A program made the translations under genes and the position numbers. A stretch of DNA of 64,000 nucleotides, taken from contig CASGCE010000033.1 of assembly GCA_949299935.1 (NCBI GenBank), positions 62,001 through 126,000 on the forward strand, read 5' to 3'. Of this stretch, positions 52,989 to 63,625 are shown one piece after another. The notes under the pieces are model-generated. The model was not told the DNA's origin. It ran no database searches and saw only the letters and a list, made by a program, of their open reading frames with translations. Origin of the DNA: an uncultured bacterium. GTDB taxonomy: Bacteria > Cyanobacteriota > Vampirovibrionia > Gastranaerophilales > Gastranaerophilaceae. The stretch's first letter is position 1, and each line of letters starts with the position of its first letter.

Positions 52989-54527
52989 ATGGTTAATAAA
53001 GTGACAACTGCAACCGTAATAGGTTTGAATGCTTATGAAGTTTCTGTAGAAACAGATGTTCAAAACGGACTTCCGTCATTTTCCGTTGTAGGATTACCTG
53101 ATGCTGCGGTAAATGAAGCTCGCGATAGGGTGCGTTCAGCCATTAAAAATTCAGGATTTACGTTTCCTAACAGAAAAATTGTAATTAATCTTGCGCCTGC
53201 CGATTTAAAAAAAGCCGGAACCAGTTTTGATTTGTCCATAGCGTTAGGTATTCTTGTTGAAGAGGAAGTTTTAGAAACAGAGCAGTTAATAGATTATGCA
53301 TTTGTGGGCGAACTTTCGTTAAATGGTGATCTTCGCAGTGTGCGAGGAGTATTACCGCTGGTAATGGGTTTGAAAGAAATTGGTGTCAAAAATGTTATTG
53401 TCCCTGAAAATAATGTAAAAGAAGCAGCTTTAATTGACGGAATTAACGTTTTTGGTGCTTGTTGCCTTCTTGATGTGGTTAACCACTTTACAGAAACTCC
53501 TCTAAAACAATTTAAAATTGATATTAATTCGTATCTATCCAATATTAATGAAAATTTTGAATATGATTTTAAAGATGTAAAAGGTCAACAAAAAGCTAAA
53601 AAAGCATTGGAAATAGCAGCTGCAGGCGGGCATAATCTTTTGATGACGGGTTCTCCGGGTTCGGGTAAAACTCTTATGGCAAAATGTTTTGCATCAATTT
53701 TACCGCCATTAGAGTTGTCTGAGGCCTTAGAGTTAACTAAGATTTACAGTATCTGCGGACTTTTATCATCTGAGGAGCCTTTAATGACAAAACGTCCATT
53801 TAGGGCGGTTCATCATACAGCCTCTGCTAATGGGATTATTGGCGGGGGCAGCAGTCCTATGCCCGGCGAAATTACTCTCGCTCACAGAGGCGTGTTGTTT
53901 TTGGATGAAATGGTTGAGTTTCCGAGAAATGTTCTTGAGGTATTGAGACAACCTCTTGAGGACGGTGAAATAGTTATTTCACGGGCGAAACATTCCATTA
54001 GATATCCAGCAAAATTTATGCTTCTTGGTGCAATGAATCCTTGTCCTTGCGGGTTCAAGGGTGACAGAGAAAAACACTGCACTTGTTCTGATTATATGAT
54101 AAGTCGTTATCTTGCAAAACTTTCTGGACCGCTTTTAGATAGGATTGATCTGCAAATAGTTGTTCCAAGATTGACGGCAAGCGAACTTATGAATATTGAG
54201 CAAAATGCTGAAAAATCTTCAGAAATTAGAAAAAGGGTTATCAAGGCGCGTCAAATTCAGGCGGAAAGATATAAAAATGATAATATTTTAACAAATTCGG
54301 AGTTAACCTCAAAGCTTATTAAAAAGTATTGTCAAATTGATGAAGCCTCTTATGCAATTTTTAAAACTGCTATTGTTAAATACCATTTGTCAGGAAGAAG
54401 ATATGACAGAATATTAAAGCTTGCACGCACAATTGCTGATCTGGATAATTCGCAGCAGATTCAACAAAAGCATTTAATGCAAGCCTTACAGTATAAGATG
54501 TTTGATCCTAAATGTCCAGATCAATAA
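52989..54527 (+). CDS. comM: ComM/YifB-family Mg-chelatase-like AAA+ ATPase
   Basis: Hexameric helicase that extends branch migration during natural transformation. The 512 residues have the N-terminal ribosomal-protein-S5-like fold (ATVIGLNAYEVSVETDVQNGLPSF), Walker A MTGSPGSGKTLMA, Walker B GVLFLDEMVEF, and the C-terminal cysteines in MNPCPCGFKGD...CTCS. ATG 52989 lies six bases after TATAAT; TTG 52971 is not needed. Its last 20 bases overlap the convergent 54849 gene. With comF and type IV pilus genes it suggests competence. Confidence 0.93.
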   Translation: MVNKVTTATVIGLNAYEVSVETDVQNGLPSFSVVGLPDAAVNEARDRVRSAIKNSGFTFPNRKIVINLAPADLKKAGTSFDLSIALGILVEEEVLETEQLIDYAFVGELSLNGDLRSVRGVLPLVMGLKEIGVKNVIVPENNVKEAALIDGINVFGACCLLDVVNHFTETPLKQFKIDINSYLSNINENFEYDFKDVKGQQKAKKALEIAAAGGHNLLMTGSPGSGKTLMAKCFASILPPLELSEALELTKIYSICGLLSSEEPLMTKRPFRAVHHTASANGIIGGGSSPMPGEITLAHRGVLFLDEMVEFPRNVLEVLRQPLEDGEIVISRAKHSIRYPAKFMLLGAMNPCPCGFKGDREKHCTCSDYMISRYLAKLSGPLLDRIDLQIVVPRLTASELMNIEQNAEKSSEIRKRVIKARQIQAERYKNDNILTNSELTSKLIKKYCQIDEASYAIFKTAIVKYHLSGRRYDRILKLARTIADLDNSQQIQQKHLMQALQYKMFDPKCPDQ

Positions 54528-54849
54528 CTGGTCCGTCAACTTTTAACGGTTCAACATCATCAATATATTTGGCGTTTGGGTTAATTTCCTTTAATATTTT
54601 CCCGATAATTGTGTCGGTTCCCCCGGCACCGCCGTTTTTGCCTACGATAATCATGTTACCGTTCTTTTTATCAAACATAACCGCTGCCTTGGAAAAATCA
54701 AGTTTATCAGCTGCTTGTTGAGGCTTCATCAATTTAAAACCCTTTACTTCAAAATATTTGTTCAAAGGTTTTACGTATTTATTCAAAGGTGTTTTATCAT
54801 AATGAATTATGGTTGAACCAAAACTCGGATTATTTACATTGCTAATCAT
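54508..54849 (-). CDS. Small unknown protein with N-terminal SFG motif
   Basis: A 113-residue protein starting at ATG 54849 behind AGGAG. The N-terminus MISNVNNPSFGSTIIHYDK matches the short Asn-rich, FG-ending pattern of the 6747 and 24928 proteins. A glycine-rich stretch VGKNGGAGGTDTIIGK sits near residue 75. The C-terminus IDDVEPLKVDGP resembles VNDLEPIDVAGP of the PilM-PilN fusion and VDDIEPIDLTGP of the 3751 protein. No family recognised. Overlaps comM tail-to-tail by 20 bases. Confidence 0.75.
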   Translation of the reverse strand: MISNVNNPSFGSTIIHYDKTPLNKYVKPLNKYFEVKGFKLMKPQQAADKLDFSKAAVMFDKKNGNMIIVGKNGGAGGTDTIIGKILKEINPNAKYIDDVEPLKVDGPVIDLDI

Positions 54850-54923
54850 CACATACTCCTTTCTTTTGTACTAAAATTTCTGAAAAAATATATTGCTAGA
54901 TTGTATCTTAATATTAAAATTTA

Positions 54924-55454
54924 TTAAGTTGTTAATTTGAAAAAACCTGCTAATAAACCTATTATTGCTGATATTGAGAGGTAATATAAAGGATCGTGTT
55001 TTTGTTTTACACTTATAAAAAATAATATTACAAGCAGAATCATTCCAAATAAATTTGCATTGTTCATAAACATATCAACGGCAACCGCTGCAAGAAGTCC
55101 GCATCCTGCCGGTTTTAAAGCATAAATTGCTGCTTTTACGTTTTTGTTTGTTTCAAATTGTTCCAAAAATTTTGAAATTATTATTACGAGTACGTATGAG
55201 GGCAGAATAACTGAAGTTGTCGCAATAAGGGCACCTAAAATACCTGCTGTTGTAAATCCTGCAAATGTTGCAACATTTACCCCTACAGGTCCCGGGGTTA
55301 TAGAAGATATGGCAATCATGTCTGTTAATTGTTTTATTGTATACCATTTTTGGTTTTCCGCAATATGATACAAAAACGGAAGAGTGGCGTATCCGCCGCC
55401 AAATGAAAATAAACCTATGTGGAAAAATTGTATTAACAGATTGAAATAAATCAT
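54924..55454 (-). CDS. Chromate transporter (ChrA-type) half-protein, second gene
   Basis: Membrane protein of 176 residues forming one CHR domain: FFHIGLFSFGGGYATLPFL, SSITPGPVGVNVATFAGF, and four to five further hydrophobic helices. ATG 55454 forms an ATGA overlap with the preceding gene and is spaced properly from AAGGG; ATG 55463 is possible. ChrA proteins are either long (two CHR domains) or pairs of short ones, as here, working as a heterodimer. The true substrate may be sulfate- or chromate-like anions. Confidence 0.85.
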   Translation of the reverse strand: MIYFNLLIQFFHIGLFSFGGGYATLPFLYHIAENQKWYTIKQLTDMIAISSITPGPVGVNVATFAGFTTAGILGALIATTSVILPSYVLVIIISKFLEQFETNKNVKAAIYALKPAGCGLLAAVAVDMFMNNANLFGMILLVILFFISVKQKHDPLYYLSISAIIGLLAGFFKLTT

Positions 55455-56020
55455 TCGCTGCATCCCTTAATAATCGAATTTTTCTCGGGTATTTGCTTTC
55501 TGTATATTATTCCTGCAGCAATAGAAAGAATAATTATTAGTGCCGGTGAAACCTTAAAGCATGCTGATAAAATAAATGCCGAAAAGAATATTATGCAGGT
55601 AAATTTGTCAACAATACTTTTATTCCACATTTCCTTCGTTGCGAGGAATACTAATAAAATAACTCCGATACCTACACCCCAGAAAATATTTTGTATAAAA
55701 TTCAGATGGACAATTTCTTCAAGCATTGCCGCCACAAGAATTATAGCTAAAAATGCAGGAGTAACTATTCCCAAAACCGCAGCAAGTGCACCAATTTGTC
55801 CACGTAATTTATATCCTACAAAAATAGACATATTAGCTGCAATAATTCCCGGAACAGACTGCCCCAGTGCGTAATACTCACATAATCCATCAGAATCTAT
55901 CCATCCTTTCTTATCAACAAGTTCAGATTGCAAAAGGGGCAATATTACATAGCCACCACCTAAAAGCATTGTGCCTACCTTTAAAAATGTTTTGAATATT
56001 GTGTAAAAAGATTTATCCAT
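55451..56020 (-). CDS. Chromate transporter (ChrA-type) half-protein, first gene
   Basis: A 189-residue CHR-domain membrane protein: FLKVGTMLLGGGYVILPLLQSEL, YALGQSVPGIIAANMSIFVGYKL and several hydrophobic helices. First of a coupled pair (ATGA overlap with the next gene). A -10-like AATAAT lies six bases before its ATG, a weaker version of the leaderless pattern seen elsewhere. Confidence 0.85.
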   Translation of the reverse strand: MDKSFYTIFKTFLKVGTMLLGGGYVILPLLQSELVDKKGWIDSDGLCEYYALGQSVPGIIAANMSIFVGYKLRGQIGALAAVLGIVTPAFLAIILVAAMLEEIVHLNFIQNIFWGVGIGVILLVFLATKEMWNKSIVDKFTCIIFFSAFILSACFKVSPALIIILSIAAGIIYRKQIPEKNSIIKGCSE

Positions 56021-56073
56021 ATTGCGATTATTTTATCATAAAATAACTACGTAAAATGATTTATAAAATTTTT

Positions 56074-56472
56074 TTATTTGTTATTGTTCATAGAGGCTTT
56101 TAACCTTACCATTGCTCTTGCAAATGCAGCTTCAGCACGTTTGGCATCTATTTCGGCGTTATGTTCAGCCAGTCTTGATTTGGCTCTTTCCAAAGCTTTA
56201 CGAGCACGCATTTCGTCTATTTCTTCCCCGTATTCGGCACATTGAGTCAATATAAGGGCCTCTTCATCCTTGAATTGAAAAACTCCTCCCATGGTTGTAA
56301 AAAGTTTTGATTTATCACCTTGAACAATTTTTGTTATGCCTATATCAAGTGCTGACATAAAAGGCACATGACCTTTTAAAATCCCAAATTCGCCGTCAAC
56401 GCCCTTTGAATATATTTCATCAACGTCTTCATCAAAAACAACTCTTTCGTGTGTAATTATTTTTAAATGCAT
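56074..56472 (-). CDS. atpC: ATP synthase epsilon subunit
   Basis: Central-stalk subunit that regulates the F1 motor. The 132 residues have the N-terminal beta-barrel (MHLKIITHERVVFDEDVDEIYSKGVDGEFGILKGHVPF) and the C-terminal helical hairpin with AKSRLAEH. It follows atpD by three bases. No other ATP synthase genes are adjacent. Confidence 0.95.
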   Translation of the reverse strand: MHLKIITHERVVFDEDVDEIYSKGVDGEFGILKGHVPFMSALDIGITKIVQGDKSKLFTTMGGVFQFKDEEALILTQCAEYGEEIDEMRARKALERAKSRLAEHNAEIDAKRAEAAFARAMVRLKASMNNNK

Positions 56473-56475
56473 AAA

Positions 56476-57894
<1,419 letters not shown>

Positions 57895-57919
57895 CTATTT
57901 ATTTTTCCTCGATATATTC

Positions 57920-57950
57920 ATTATACAATAAAAAAATTTTTGTATGTCAA
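57920..57950 (-). promoter_or_regulatory. Candidate atpDC promoter
   Basis: On the minus strand, perfect TTGACA (57950-57945) and perfect TATAAT (57925-57920) with a 19-base spacer, which is longer than optimal. Confidence 0.5.
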
Positions 57951-58016
57951 ATTTAAAAAATTTATTTTTCGGACTAGCAAAATTTTTTTTCTTGTGTTTA
58001 TATGTTCATACTACTC

Positions 58017-58886
58017 ATGGATAATATTATGCAAGGACTTATTGAAAAGGAATTATCTTCAAAAGATAAAATGTTAAAGCCCGATTTTAACTCAAAAACA
58101 GGACGAGAGCTTTTGGCGTTTTACTTGCTTACAAAGTTTAAACAAATTTTGGCATTTGACAGAAAATATGCTATGCCTATTTTCCGCGAAGTTAATCCCG
58201 AATTTATACATAGATTTTCCAGGAGATTGATAAATAATCCTGAAAAAAGGTTTCTAATAAGTATTACGGGTGAATCTGCCGCCGGAAAATCTACTATTTG
58301 CCGTGAAATTAGTAAGGTTATAGAGCAATTATCAATGCCGGTAACTATTTTAAGTACGGATAATTATTTTAACGATATTTCCGCTTTGATTGCAAAATAC
58401 GGTACCTTTGACAATTTGCGTGACAGCGGCTATGATGTCGATGCCCCTTCAAGTTTTCAGCTTGATATTTTAAAAAGTGATCTTCAGGATTTGGCAGACG
58501 GTCTTGACATAAAATCACCCATGTATCTTCCAAACGGGACGGGCGTTTCTATGCCTAAAGCCATTGATGTTAAATCTTCTAAAATTATTATTGTCGAAGG
58601 TACTGCGACTATGTATGAAGATGTCAAAGACGTTTTCGACGTAAAAATTTACGTGGAAACAGACGATGTTATCCGTAAAAAGTGGTTTATAGACAGAGCT
58701 GTTGAGGAAAGAAATCAAGATCTTCAAAATGCCCTCAAGCACTGGGAATATATTACTCATGCCGGCGAAAAATATGTTAAACCCTATAGGCGTGAAGCGG
58801 ATATGATTATTAACGGTAAGGCAGATTTGAAGTATTTCGCTCATATCCTTGAGTATATACATACTATTACAAATAATTTTCAATAA
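58017..58886 (+). CDS. Uridine kinase / phosphoribulokinase-like P-loop protein
   Basis: A 289-residue P-loop kinase-family protein. About 75 N-terminal residues of unknown role precede the nucleotide-binding domain: Walker A ITGESAAGKSTICREI, then LSTDNYFNDIS and IIIVEGTATMYED, as in uridine kinases and phosphoribulokinases. The final part (about 240-289) contains the HAGEKYVKPYRREADMII segment typical of uridine kinases. ATG 58017 is preferred over ATG 58002; neither has a clear ribosome binding site. Substrate not certain. Confidence 0.8.
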   Translation: MDNIMQGLIEKELSSKDKMLKPDFNSKTGRELLAFYLLTKFKQILAFDRKYAMPIFREVNPEFIHRFSRRLINNPEKRFLISITGESAAGKSTICREISKVIEQLSMPVTILSTDNYFNDISALIAKYGTFDNLRDSGYDVDAPSSFQLDILKSDLQDLADGLDIKSPMYLPNGTGVSMPKAIDVKSSKIIIVEGTATMYEDVKDVFDVKIYVETDDVIRKKWFIDRAVEERNQDLQNALKHWEYITHAGEKYVKPYRREADMIINGKADLKYFAHILEYIHTITNNFQ

Positions 58887-58906
58887 GCTTAACATTTTTT
58901 GATTTA

Positions 58907-58935
58907 TTGCCACGTTTTTTTAAATATGTTATACT
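58907..58935 (+). promoter_or_regulatory. Promoter of the pilPQBC operon
   Basis: TTGCCA (58907-58912), 17-base spacer, TATACT (58930-58935). A second -10-like TATAAT lies at 58942-58947, with ATACTG-TTC-AGTAT forming a small inverted repeat between. Confidence 0.6.
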
Positions 58936-59046
58936 GTTCAGTATAATTTCTTATTTTTTGGGTGAAAAATTGAAATAAATACATTAAATAACTGATACAA
59001 TGGCGGGTATTTTTATTTATAATTTGAAAAGAAGAAAAGGTGTTAC

Positions 59047-59739
59047 GTGAGTATAGAAGAAGAGTTAAAAAAGGTATTCCGTGAAATGAATACTAAGTTG
59101 GACAAATATTTCAGCCCAAGCGGTAAGGTGATATTTTTGCTGATTATCTGTTGCGCAATTGCTGCCGGCTCATATTTTGGCATAGCGTCTTTGAATAATA
59201 AAAAGGAAATTCAGGCGGAATTGCCGGTCAGTGAGAGTATCCAAAATGCGGTTAGTGAATCAAATGTAGCAAATGTTAATGAAATTGAAATTGACGAAGA
59301 TGTTGATGATATTGATAAGTCGGATGAGAAGATGGTGTCATTGTCAGTAGAAGATTATGGGCGCTCAAACCCGTTTCTTCCAAGCAGCGAATCATATGCA
59401 AATACGCGTAAATACGGTTTTGAATTAATGACGCCTCCGGAGAATTTGTCCGGTACCGAGTCTGAGGCTGTTAAAGTAATGACTACAAAGGTTTCAGGTA
59501 TAATGTATGAGCCAAACAGTCCGTCTGCTATTTTGAATATCGAAGGTATGGATTATTTGGTTCGATCCGGCGATTATATCAATAATTATAAGGTTTTGGC
59601 AATAAGTAAGGATTTGGTTACTGTTCAACTTGGTTCAAATGTATATAAAGCCAAAGTTGGTGAGGTAATTACCGATTCTGAAATAAATTATAACAATGTT
59701 TATAATTTGGAACAAAAATTTGGAGGAGCTAAAAAATAA
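59047..59739 (+). CDS. pilP: PilP/GspC-like pilus assembly lipoprotein-type protein
   Basis: A 230-residue protein with one N-terminal membrane helix (about 28-48), an acidic linker (about 62-98), the NPFLPSS motif seen in PilP-type proteins, and a C-terminal beta domain (VSGIMYEPNSPSAILNIEGMDYLVRSGDYINNYKVLAISKDLVTVQ) resembling the HR domain of PilP/GspC. It links the inner platform to the secretin. No lipobox; it is a membrane-anchored form. Starts at GTG 59047. First gene of an operon with pilQ, pilB and pilC. Confidence 0.8.
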   Translation: MSIEEELKKVFREMNTKLDKYFSPSGKVIFLLIICCAIAAGSYFGIASLNNKKEIQAELPVSESIQNAVSESNVANVNEIEIDEDVDDIDKSDEKMVSLSVEDYGRSNPFLPSSESYANTRKYGFELMTPPENLSGTESEAVKVMTTKVSGIMYEPNSPSAILNIEGMDYLVRSGDYINNYKVLAISKDLVTVQLGSNVYKAKVGEVITDSEINYNNVYNLEQKFGGAKK

Positions 59740-59753
59740 AAGCAGGAGTAGAT

Positions 59754-61583
59754 ATGAAAAATAAGATTTCACAAAAAATTATTTCGGGTTTAATATTGTC
59801 TGTATTTATGTTTTCCAATACGGCAATGTCGACTTTGGCGGTCGATGAATTACCTTATCTCAGAGATGAGAATGGTAATACAATACGTTTAAAGGCGGAT
59901 ATATCGATTACAGAAGCTAATGAGCCGGTGAGCTTAAGCTTGAGAGATTCCGATGTCAAGCAGGTTTTGAGAATGTTCGCTGACAAAGCTGGTATGAATA
60001 TCATATTTGACCCAAGTGTATCAGGAAATGTTACTCTTGATTTGGTTGATGTCCCTTTAAATTCAGCTTTTGACCTTGTATTGAGTATTGCAGGTCTTTC
60101 GTACGTGGTAGATGATAATACCCTTATAGTTTCAACCGTAGGTACTGATATTAGCGCTTCAAAACAGGAAATTACGTTGCTTCCCGTTAAATATGTTGAT
60201 GCTTCTGTTATTGCGGAATTTTTAAATAAAAATATATTTACTATGAAAAAACCCGGTTTGTCCAGCTCCGAAATTGTGACTGTAAACCCTATGACTAATG
60301 AACTTTTGGTGTTTGGAAACAAAAATGATGTGGCTATAGCCAGAAAAATAGTTGAAAAATTTGACAGAAAACCTTTAGCAACGTCAATAACAATTAATCA
60401 TACAACACCAGAACAGATGGCAAATTTAATATGTGATATGTTAATCCCTGTAACTTCGTCAGGAAGTGGTAAAGGTGGTGGCAAATCCACTGGCGGTGCT
60501 GCAGGTATTAAAGGTGGTATTATGACTGGTGCTGCAAGCCCAGGTGGCGGCGGCTCCAGCAGCGATGTAGAATTGGGAGGCGGTGAAGTGGCTTGTCAAT
60601 TAGACGTTAATTCTTCCGGTACTTTGTCTTCTTTACCTTTGCAAACACTTGTTATATCATATTTTACTCAACAGGGGACGATAGGCGTAATTGGCGGCTC
60701 TGAGCAACAATTGGAAATGATAAAAGATTTTATCGCCGCTAATGATAAAAAACAACCTCAGGCTTATCTTGAACTCTCAATTATTGAATTGAACGAAAAC
60801 GGAAGTAAAACGCTTACAAATACTTGGCAATACTTAAGTAAACATTTTAGCTTTAATGCTTCTGCAGGTTCATCCGGTACAAGTCCTTACTATCCGATAT
60901 TTTTCTCAGGAAGTCAGTATCCTCACGTACCTTCTGCTGATCAGGTCGATACTCCCGATTATTATGTTCACAGATATAATGGCCCTCAAGCATTGACTTA
61001 TGCTATTAATTATATTTTAGAAAACAGAAAAGGTCGTGTTGTAGCTAATCCGCGTATTTTAATTACCAATGGTCAAGAATCTGTTATTGATTTGACTTCT
61101 GATTATGTAAAAACTGTTACATCTCAGGTTGTGTCTGATTCTTTGACTCAAGCTGTTCAAAGAGAATATGAAATTGGTGATGATAATGGTATTAAAATTA
61201 GTATTACGCCGTTTATCAGTCCCGATGGCTACGTCACTTTGAATATTACTCCTGAATACGCAACTATTGCAAGCCAGGTTACAACTCCTAACGAAACGGA
61301 TCCTACCTTGAGTGATATTCAGGCTACACTCTTACAACGAAGAAATCTTGAATTGAAAAATGTCCGGATAAAAGACGGGGAAACACTTGTTATAGGTGGT
61401 ATGATTCGCGAAGAAGATCAAAAAACTGTTCAGAAGATACCTATATTAGGAGATATCCCAGGACTGGGTATGTTCTTCCGCTCTACGGTATCTACAAAAA
61501 CTAAAGAAGAAATGCTTATTATGATTACCCCGAAAATCGTTGTAGATACTGATGATGCGATGAGAAATGAAAATACTCTCTAA
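59754..61583 (+). CDS. pilQ: Type IV pilus / type II secretion secretin (PilQ/GspD-like)
   Basis: Outer-membrane channel of 609 residues. A signal peptide (about 1-31, ending STLAVDE) precedes an STN domain (about 55-125, with ADKAGMNIIFDPSVSGNVTL), a NOLW domain (about 140-205), a glycine/serine-rich loop (about 240-280), and the secretin beta-barrel (about 415-600; VANPRILITNGQES, GGMIREEDQKTVQKIPILGDIPGLGMFF). This implies an outer membrane. Follows pilP by 14 bases. Confidence 0.93.
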   Translation: MKNKISQKIISGLILSVFMFSNTAMSTLAVDELPYLRDENGNTIRLKADISITEANEPVSLSLRDSDVKQVLRMFADKAGMNIIFDPSVSGNVTLDLVDVPLNSAFDLVLSIAGLSYVVDDNTLIVSTVGTDISASKQEITLLPVKYVDASVIAEFLNKNIFTMKKPGLSSSEIVTVNPMTNELLVFGNKNDVAIARKIVEKFDRKPLATSITINHTTPEQMANLICDMLIPVTSSGSGKGGGKSTGGAAGIKGGIMTGAASPGGGGSSSDVELGGGEVACQLDVNSSGTLSSLPLQTLVISYFTQQGTIGVIGGSEQQLEMIKDFIAANDKKQPQAYLELSIIELNENGSKTLTNTWQYLSKHFSFNASAGSSGTSPYYPIFFSGSQYPHVPSADQVDTPDYYVHRYNGPQALTYAINYILENRKGRVVANPRILITNGQESVIDLTSDYVKTVTSQVVSDSLTQAVQREYEIGDDNGIKISITPFISPDGYVTLNITPEYATIASQVTTPNETDPTLSDIQATLLQRRNLELKNVRIKDGETLVIGGMIREEDQKTVQKIPILGDIPGLGMFFRSTVSTKTKEEMLIMITPKIVVDTDDAMRNENTL

Positions 61584-61601
61584 AAATCATAATGTATAAA
61601 A

Positions 61602-63614
61602 ATGAATGAATTACTAAACAGATTAAAAAACAGTGTTAATAAAGAAATACTTAATCACATAGACGACGTACTAATGGAACAAAATAAATTTGTTCCTATT
61701 AGTGTAAAGGATAAGTTTTTATTTGTTGCAGTAAATTCATCATCCGATAAAGATACGGTTAATAAAATTTTAAAGGAGTACTTTCCTTACCAAATTAAAT
61801 TTATTCAGGTTCCGGATGTAGATTTGGACGAGTTAATTTCCAGTTTAAAAAAGGGTATTGCGCCGAAAACCTTCGAAGAAAGTCATGTAGATAAACAAAT
61901 AAAGCTGGGTGAACTCTTAATTCAAAAAGGTTACATAACTGATGTTCAATTACTTCAGGCTCTTGCCGAAAGTAAACGTCAGAAGATGCCAATAGGTTCA
62001 ACTTTATTCAAACTGGGTTTCATATCGCTTGATCAATTAAAATCTATACTGCATTTACAAACCGGTTTCGATATGGTAAGTAATGAGCAGCTTGCTAAAC
62101 AGGATAAGTTTGTAAACATTTTGCCGGAGGATTTTATTAAGGAAAATAAGGTTATTCCTATTTCATCTGACGGAAAAACCTTGACATTAGGTGTTGTCAA
62201 ACCTGTTAAACCGGATGTTTTGAAAGAAATTATTTATTTGACCGGTCAAAATCCAAAACAATTATTGATGACTCACTACGAGTTTCAAAATTCTTTGGAT
62301 ATGTTTTTCAGTGCTCAGAAAAAAGAAACTCAGAAGATTATAGAACAAATTGAAACGGAAGCTGCCGAAATCGAGGTGGAAGAAAGTTTATGGGAACAGG
62401 TTGATGCTGAATTACAGGATTCGACAGGCTCGGTTGCAAAGTTTGTTAACCAAATTATTACAAACGCAATTGATAATAAAGTTTCCGATATCCATATAGA
62501 ACCGCGATTAAGCGGTTATATTGTTCGTTACAGGAAAGATGGAATGTTACAAAAGGTTTTAGACATACCGTCAAAGGTTGAGTCATCAGTCATCGCACGT
62601 TTTAAGGTTATGTCCAGAATGAACATTGCCGAGCACAGAAGACCACAGGACGGTACTTTCTCAATTAAATACAAAAAACAATCTTACGATTTCCGTATTA
62701 ACACACTTTCTGTTTCCGGTAAAGAAAAAATGGTTATCCGTGTACTGGCACCTGCGGTCAGTTTGAAGGCTGAGGATAGAAAAATTATGCTTGTAGGTGC
62801 TTTTGAAAGTGATCTTGTAAAGATTAAGAATATGGTAAGTTGTCCAAACGGTATTATCTTAACCTCAGGTCCTACAGGTTCCGGTAAAACGACTACGCTA
62901 TATTCTGTTTTAAAGAGTTTAAATGATGAACATGTCAATATAACCACAATTGAGGATCCGATAGAAATCAAATTGGAAGGTATCAACCAATCTCAGGTAA
63001 ATCCTAAAGCCGGAATAACTTTTGCATCTTGTATGCGTGCTATTTTACGACAAGACCCGGATATCATACTTGTAGGTGAAATTCGTGACTATGAAACGCT
63101 TGAAATTGCTATTTCGGCAGCATTGACAGGTCACCTTGTATTGAGTACGGTTCACACAAACTCTGCTGCGGCAACGGTTACACGTTTAATTGAAATGGGA
63201 GCAAAGGATTATCTTGTTTCTTCAACCCTTTCTGGTGTAATAGCACAACGTCTTGTAAGATCTTTGTGCCCTGACTGTAAAGAACAGTATTTCCCGAGTT
63301 ATGATGAGGCCAGAAAAGTTGTTGCCGATGAAGAATCAATTCAAAAATTGATGAAAACGCCAATATATAGGGCAAAAGGATGTAACAAATGTGATTTTTC
63401 CGGATACAAAGGGCGTTTAGGGGTTTATGAAATTATGCAAATAACTAAAGAAATTAAAAAACTTATTGCGCAAGGCGCACATGACTTAGAAATTGAAGAA
63501 ACTGCCGTAGAAAATGGCATGGTAACTCTTAACAAATCATGTTTACGGCATATAATAAATGGAGAGACTACTATTGAGGAGTTTGTCCGAGTGTTAGGTA
63601 TTGTAAATGAATAA
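61602..63614 (+). CDS. pilB: Type IV pilus / type II secretion extension ATPase (PilB/GspE-like)
   Basis: Hexameric motor of 670 residues driving pilus extension. An unusual N-terminal region (about 1-85) precedes an MshEN/T2SSE-N domain (KLGELLIQKGYITDVQLLQAL...), then the ATPase core: Walker A SGPTGSGKTTTLYS near residue 424, Asp box TTIEDPIE, Walker B PDIILVGEIRD, His box GHLVLSTVHTN, and a tetracysteine zinc site (CPDC...CNKC). Follows pilQ by 18 bases. Confidence 0.95.
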   Translation: MNELLNRLKNSVNKEILNHIDDVLMEQNKFVPISVKDKFLFVAVNSSSDKDTVNKILKEYFPYQIKFIQVPDVDLDELISSLKKGIAPKTFEESHVDKQIKLGELLIQKGYITDVQLLQALAESKRQKMPIGSTLFKLGFISLDQLKSILHLQTGFDMVSNEQLAKQDKFVNILPEDFIKENKVIPISSDGKTLTLGVVKPVKPDVLKEIIYLTGQNPKQLLMTHYEFQNSLDMFFSAQKKETQKIIEQIETEAAEIEVEESLWEQVDAELQDSTGSVAKFVNQIITNAIDNKVSDIHIEPRLSGYIVRYRKDGMLQKVLDIPSKVESSVIARFKVMSRMNIAEHRRPQDGTFSIKYKKQSYDFRINTLSVSGKEKMVIRVLAPAVSLKAEDRKIMLVGAFESDLVKIKNMVSCPNGIILTSGPTGSGKTTTLYSVLKSLNDEHVNITTIEDPIEIKLEGINQSQVNPKAGITFASCMRAILRQDPDIILVGEIRDYETLEIAISAALTGHLVLSTVHTNSAAATVTRLIEMGAKDYLVSSTLSGVIAQRLVRSLCPDCKEQYFPSYDEARKVVADEESIQKLMKTPIYRAKGCNKCDFSGYKGRLGVYEIMQITKEIKKLIAQGAHDLEIEETAVENGMVTLNKSCLRHIINGETTIEEFVRVLGIVNE

Positions 63615-63625
63615 TAGGTGTGAAA

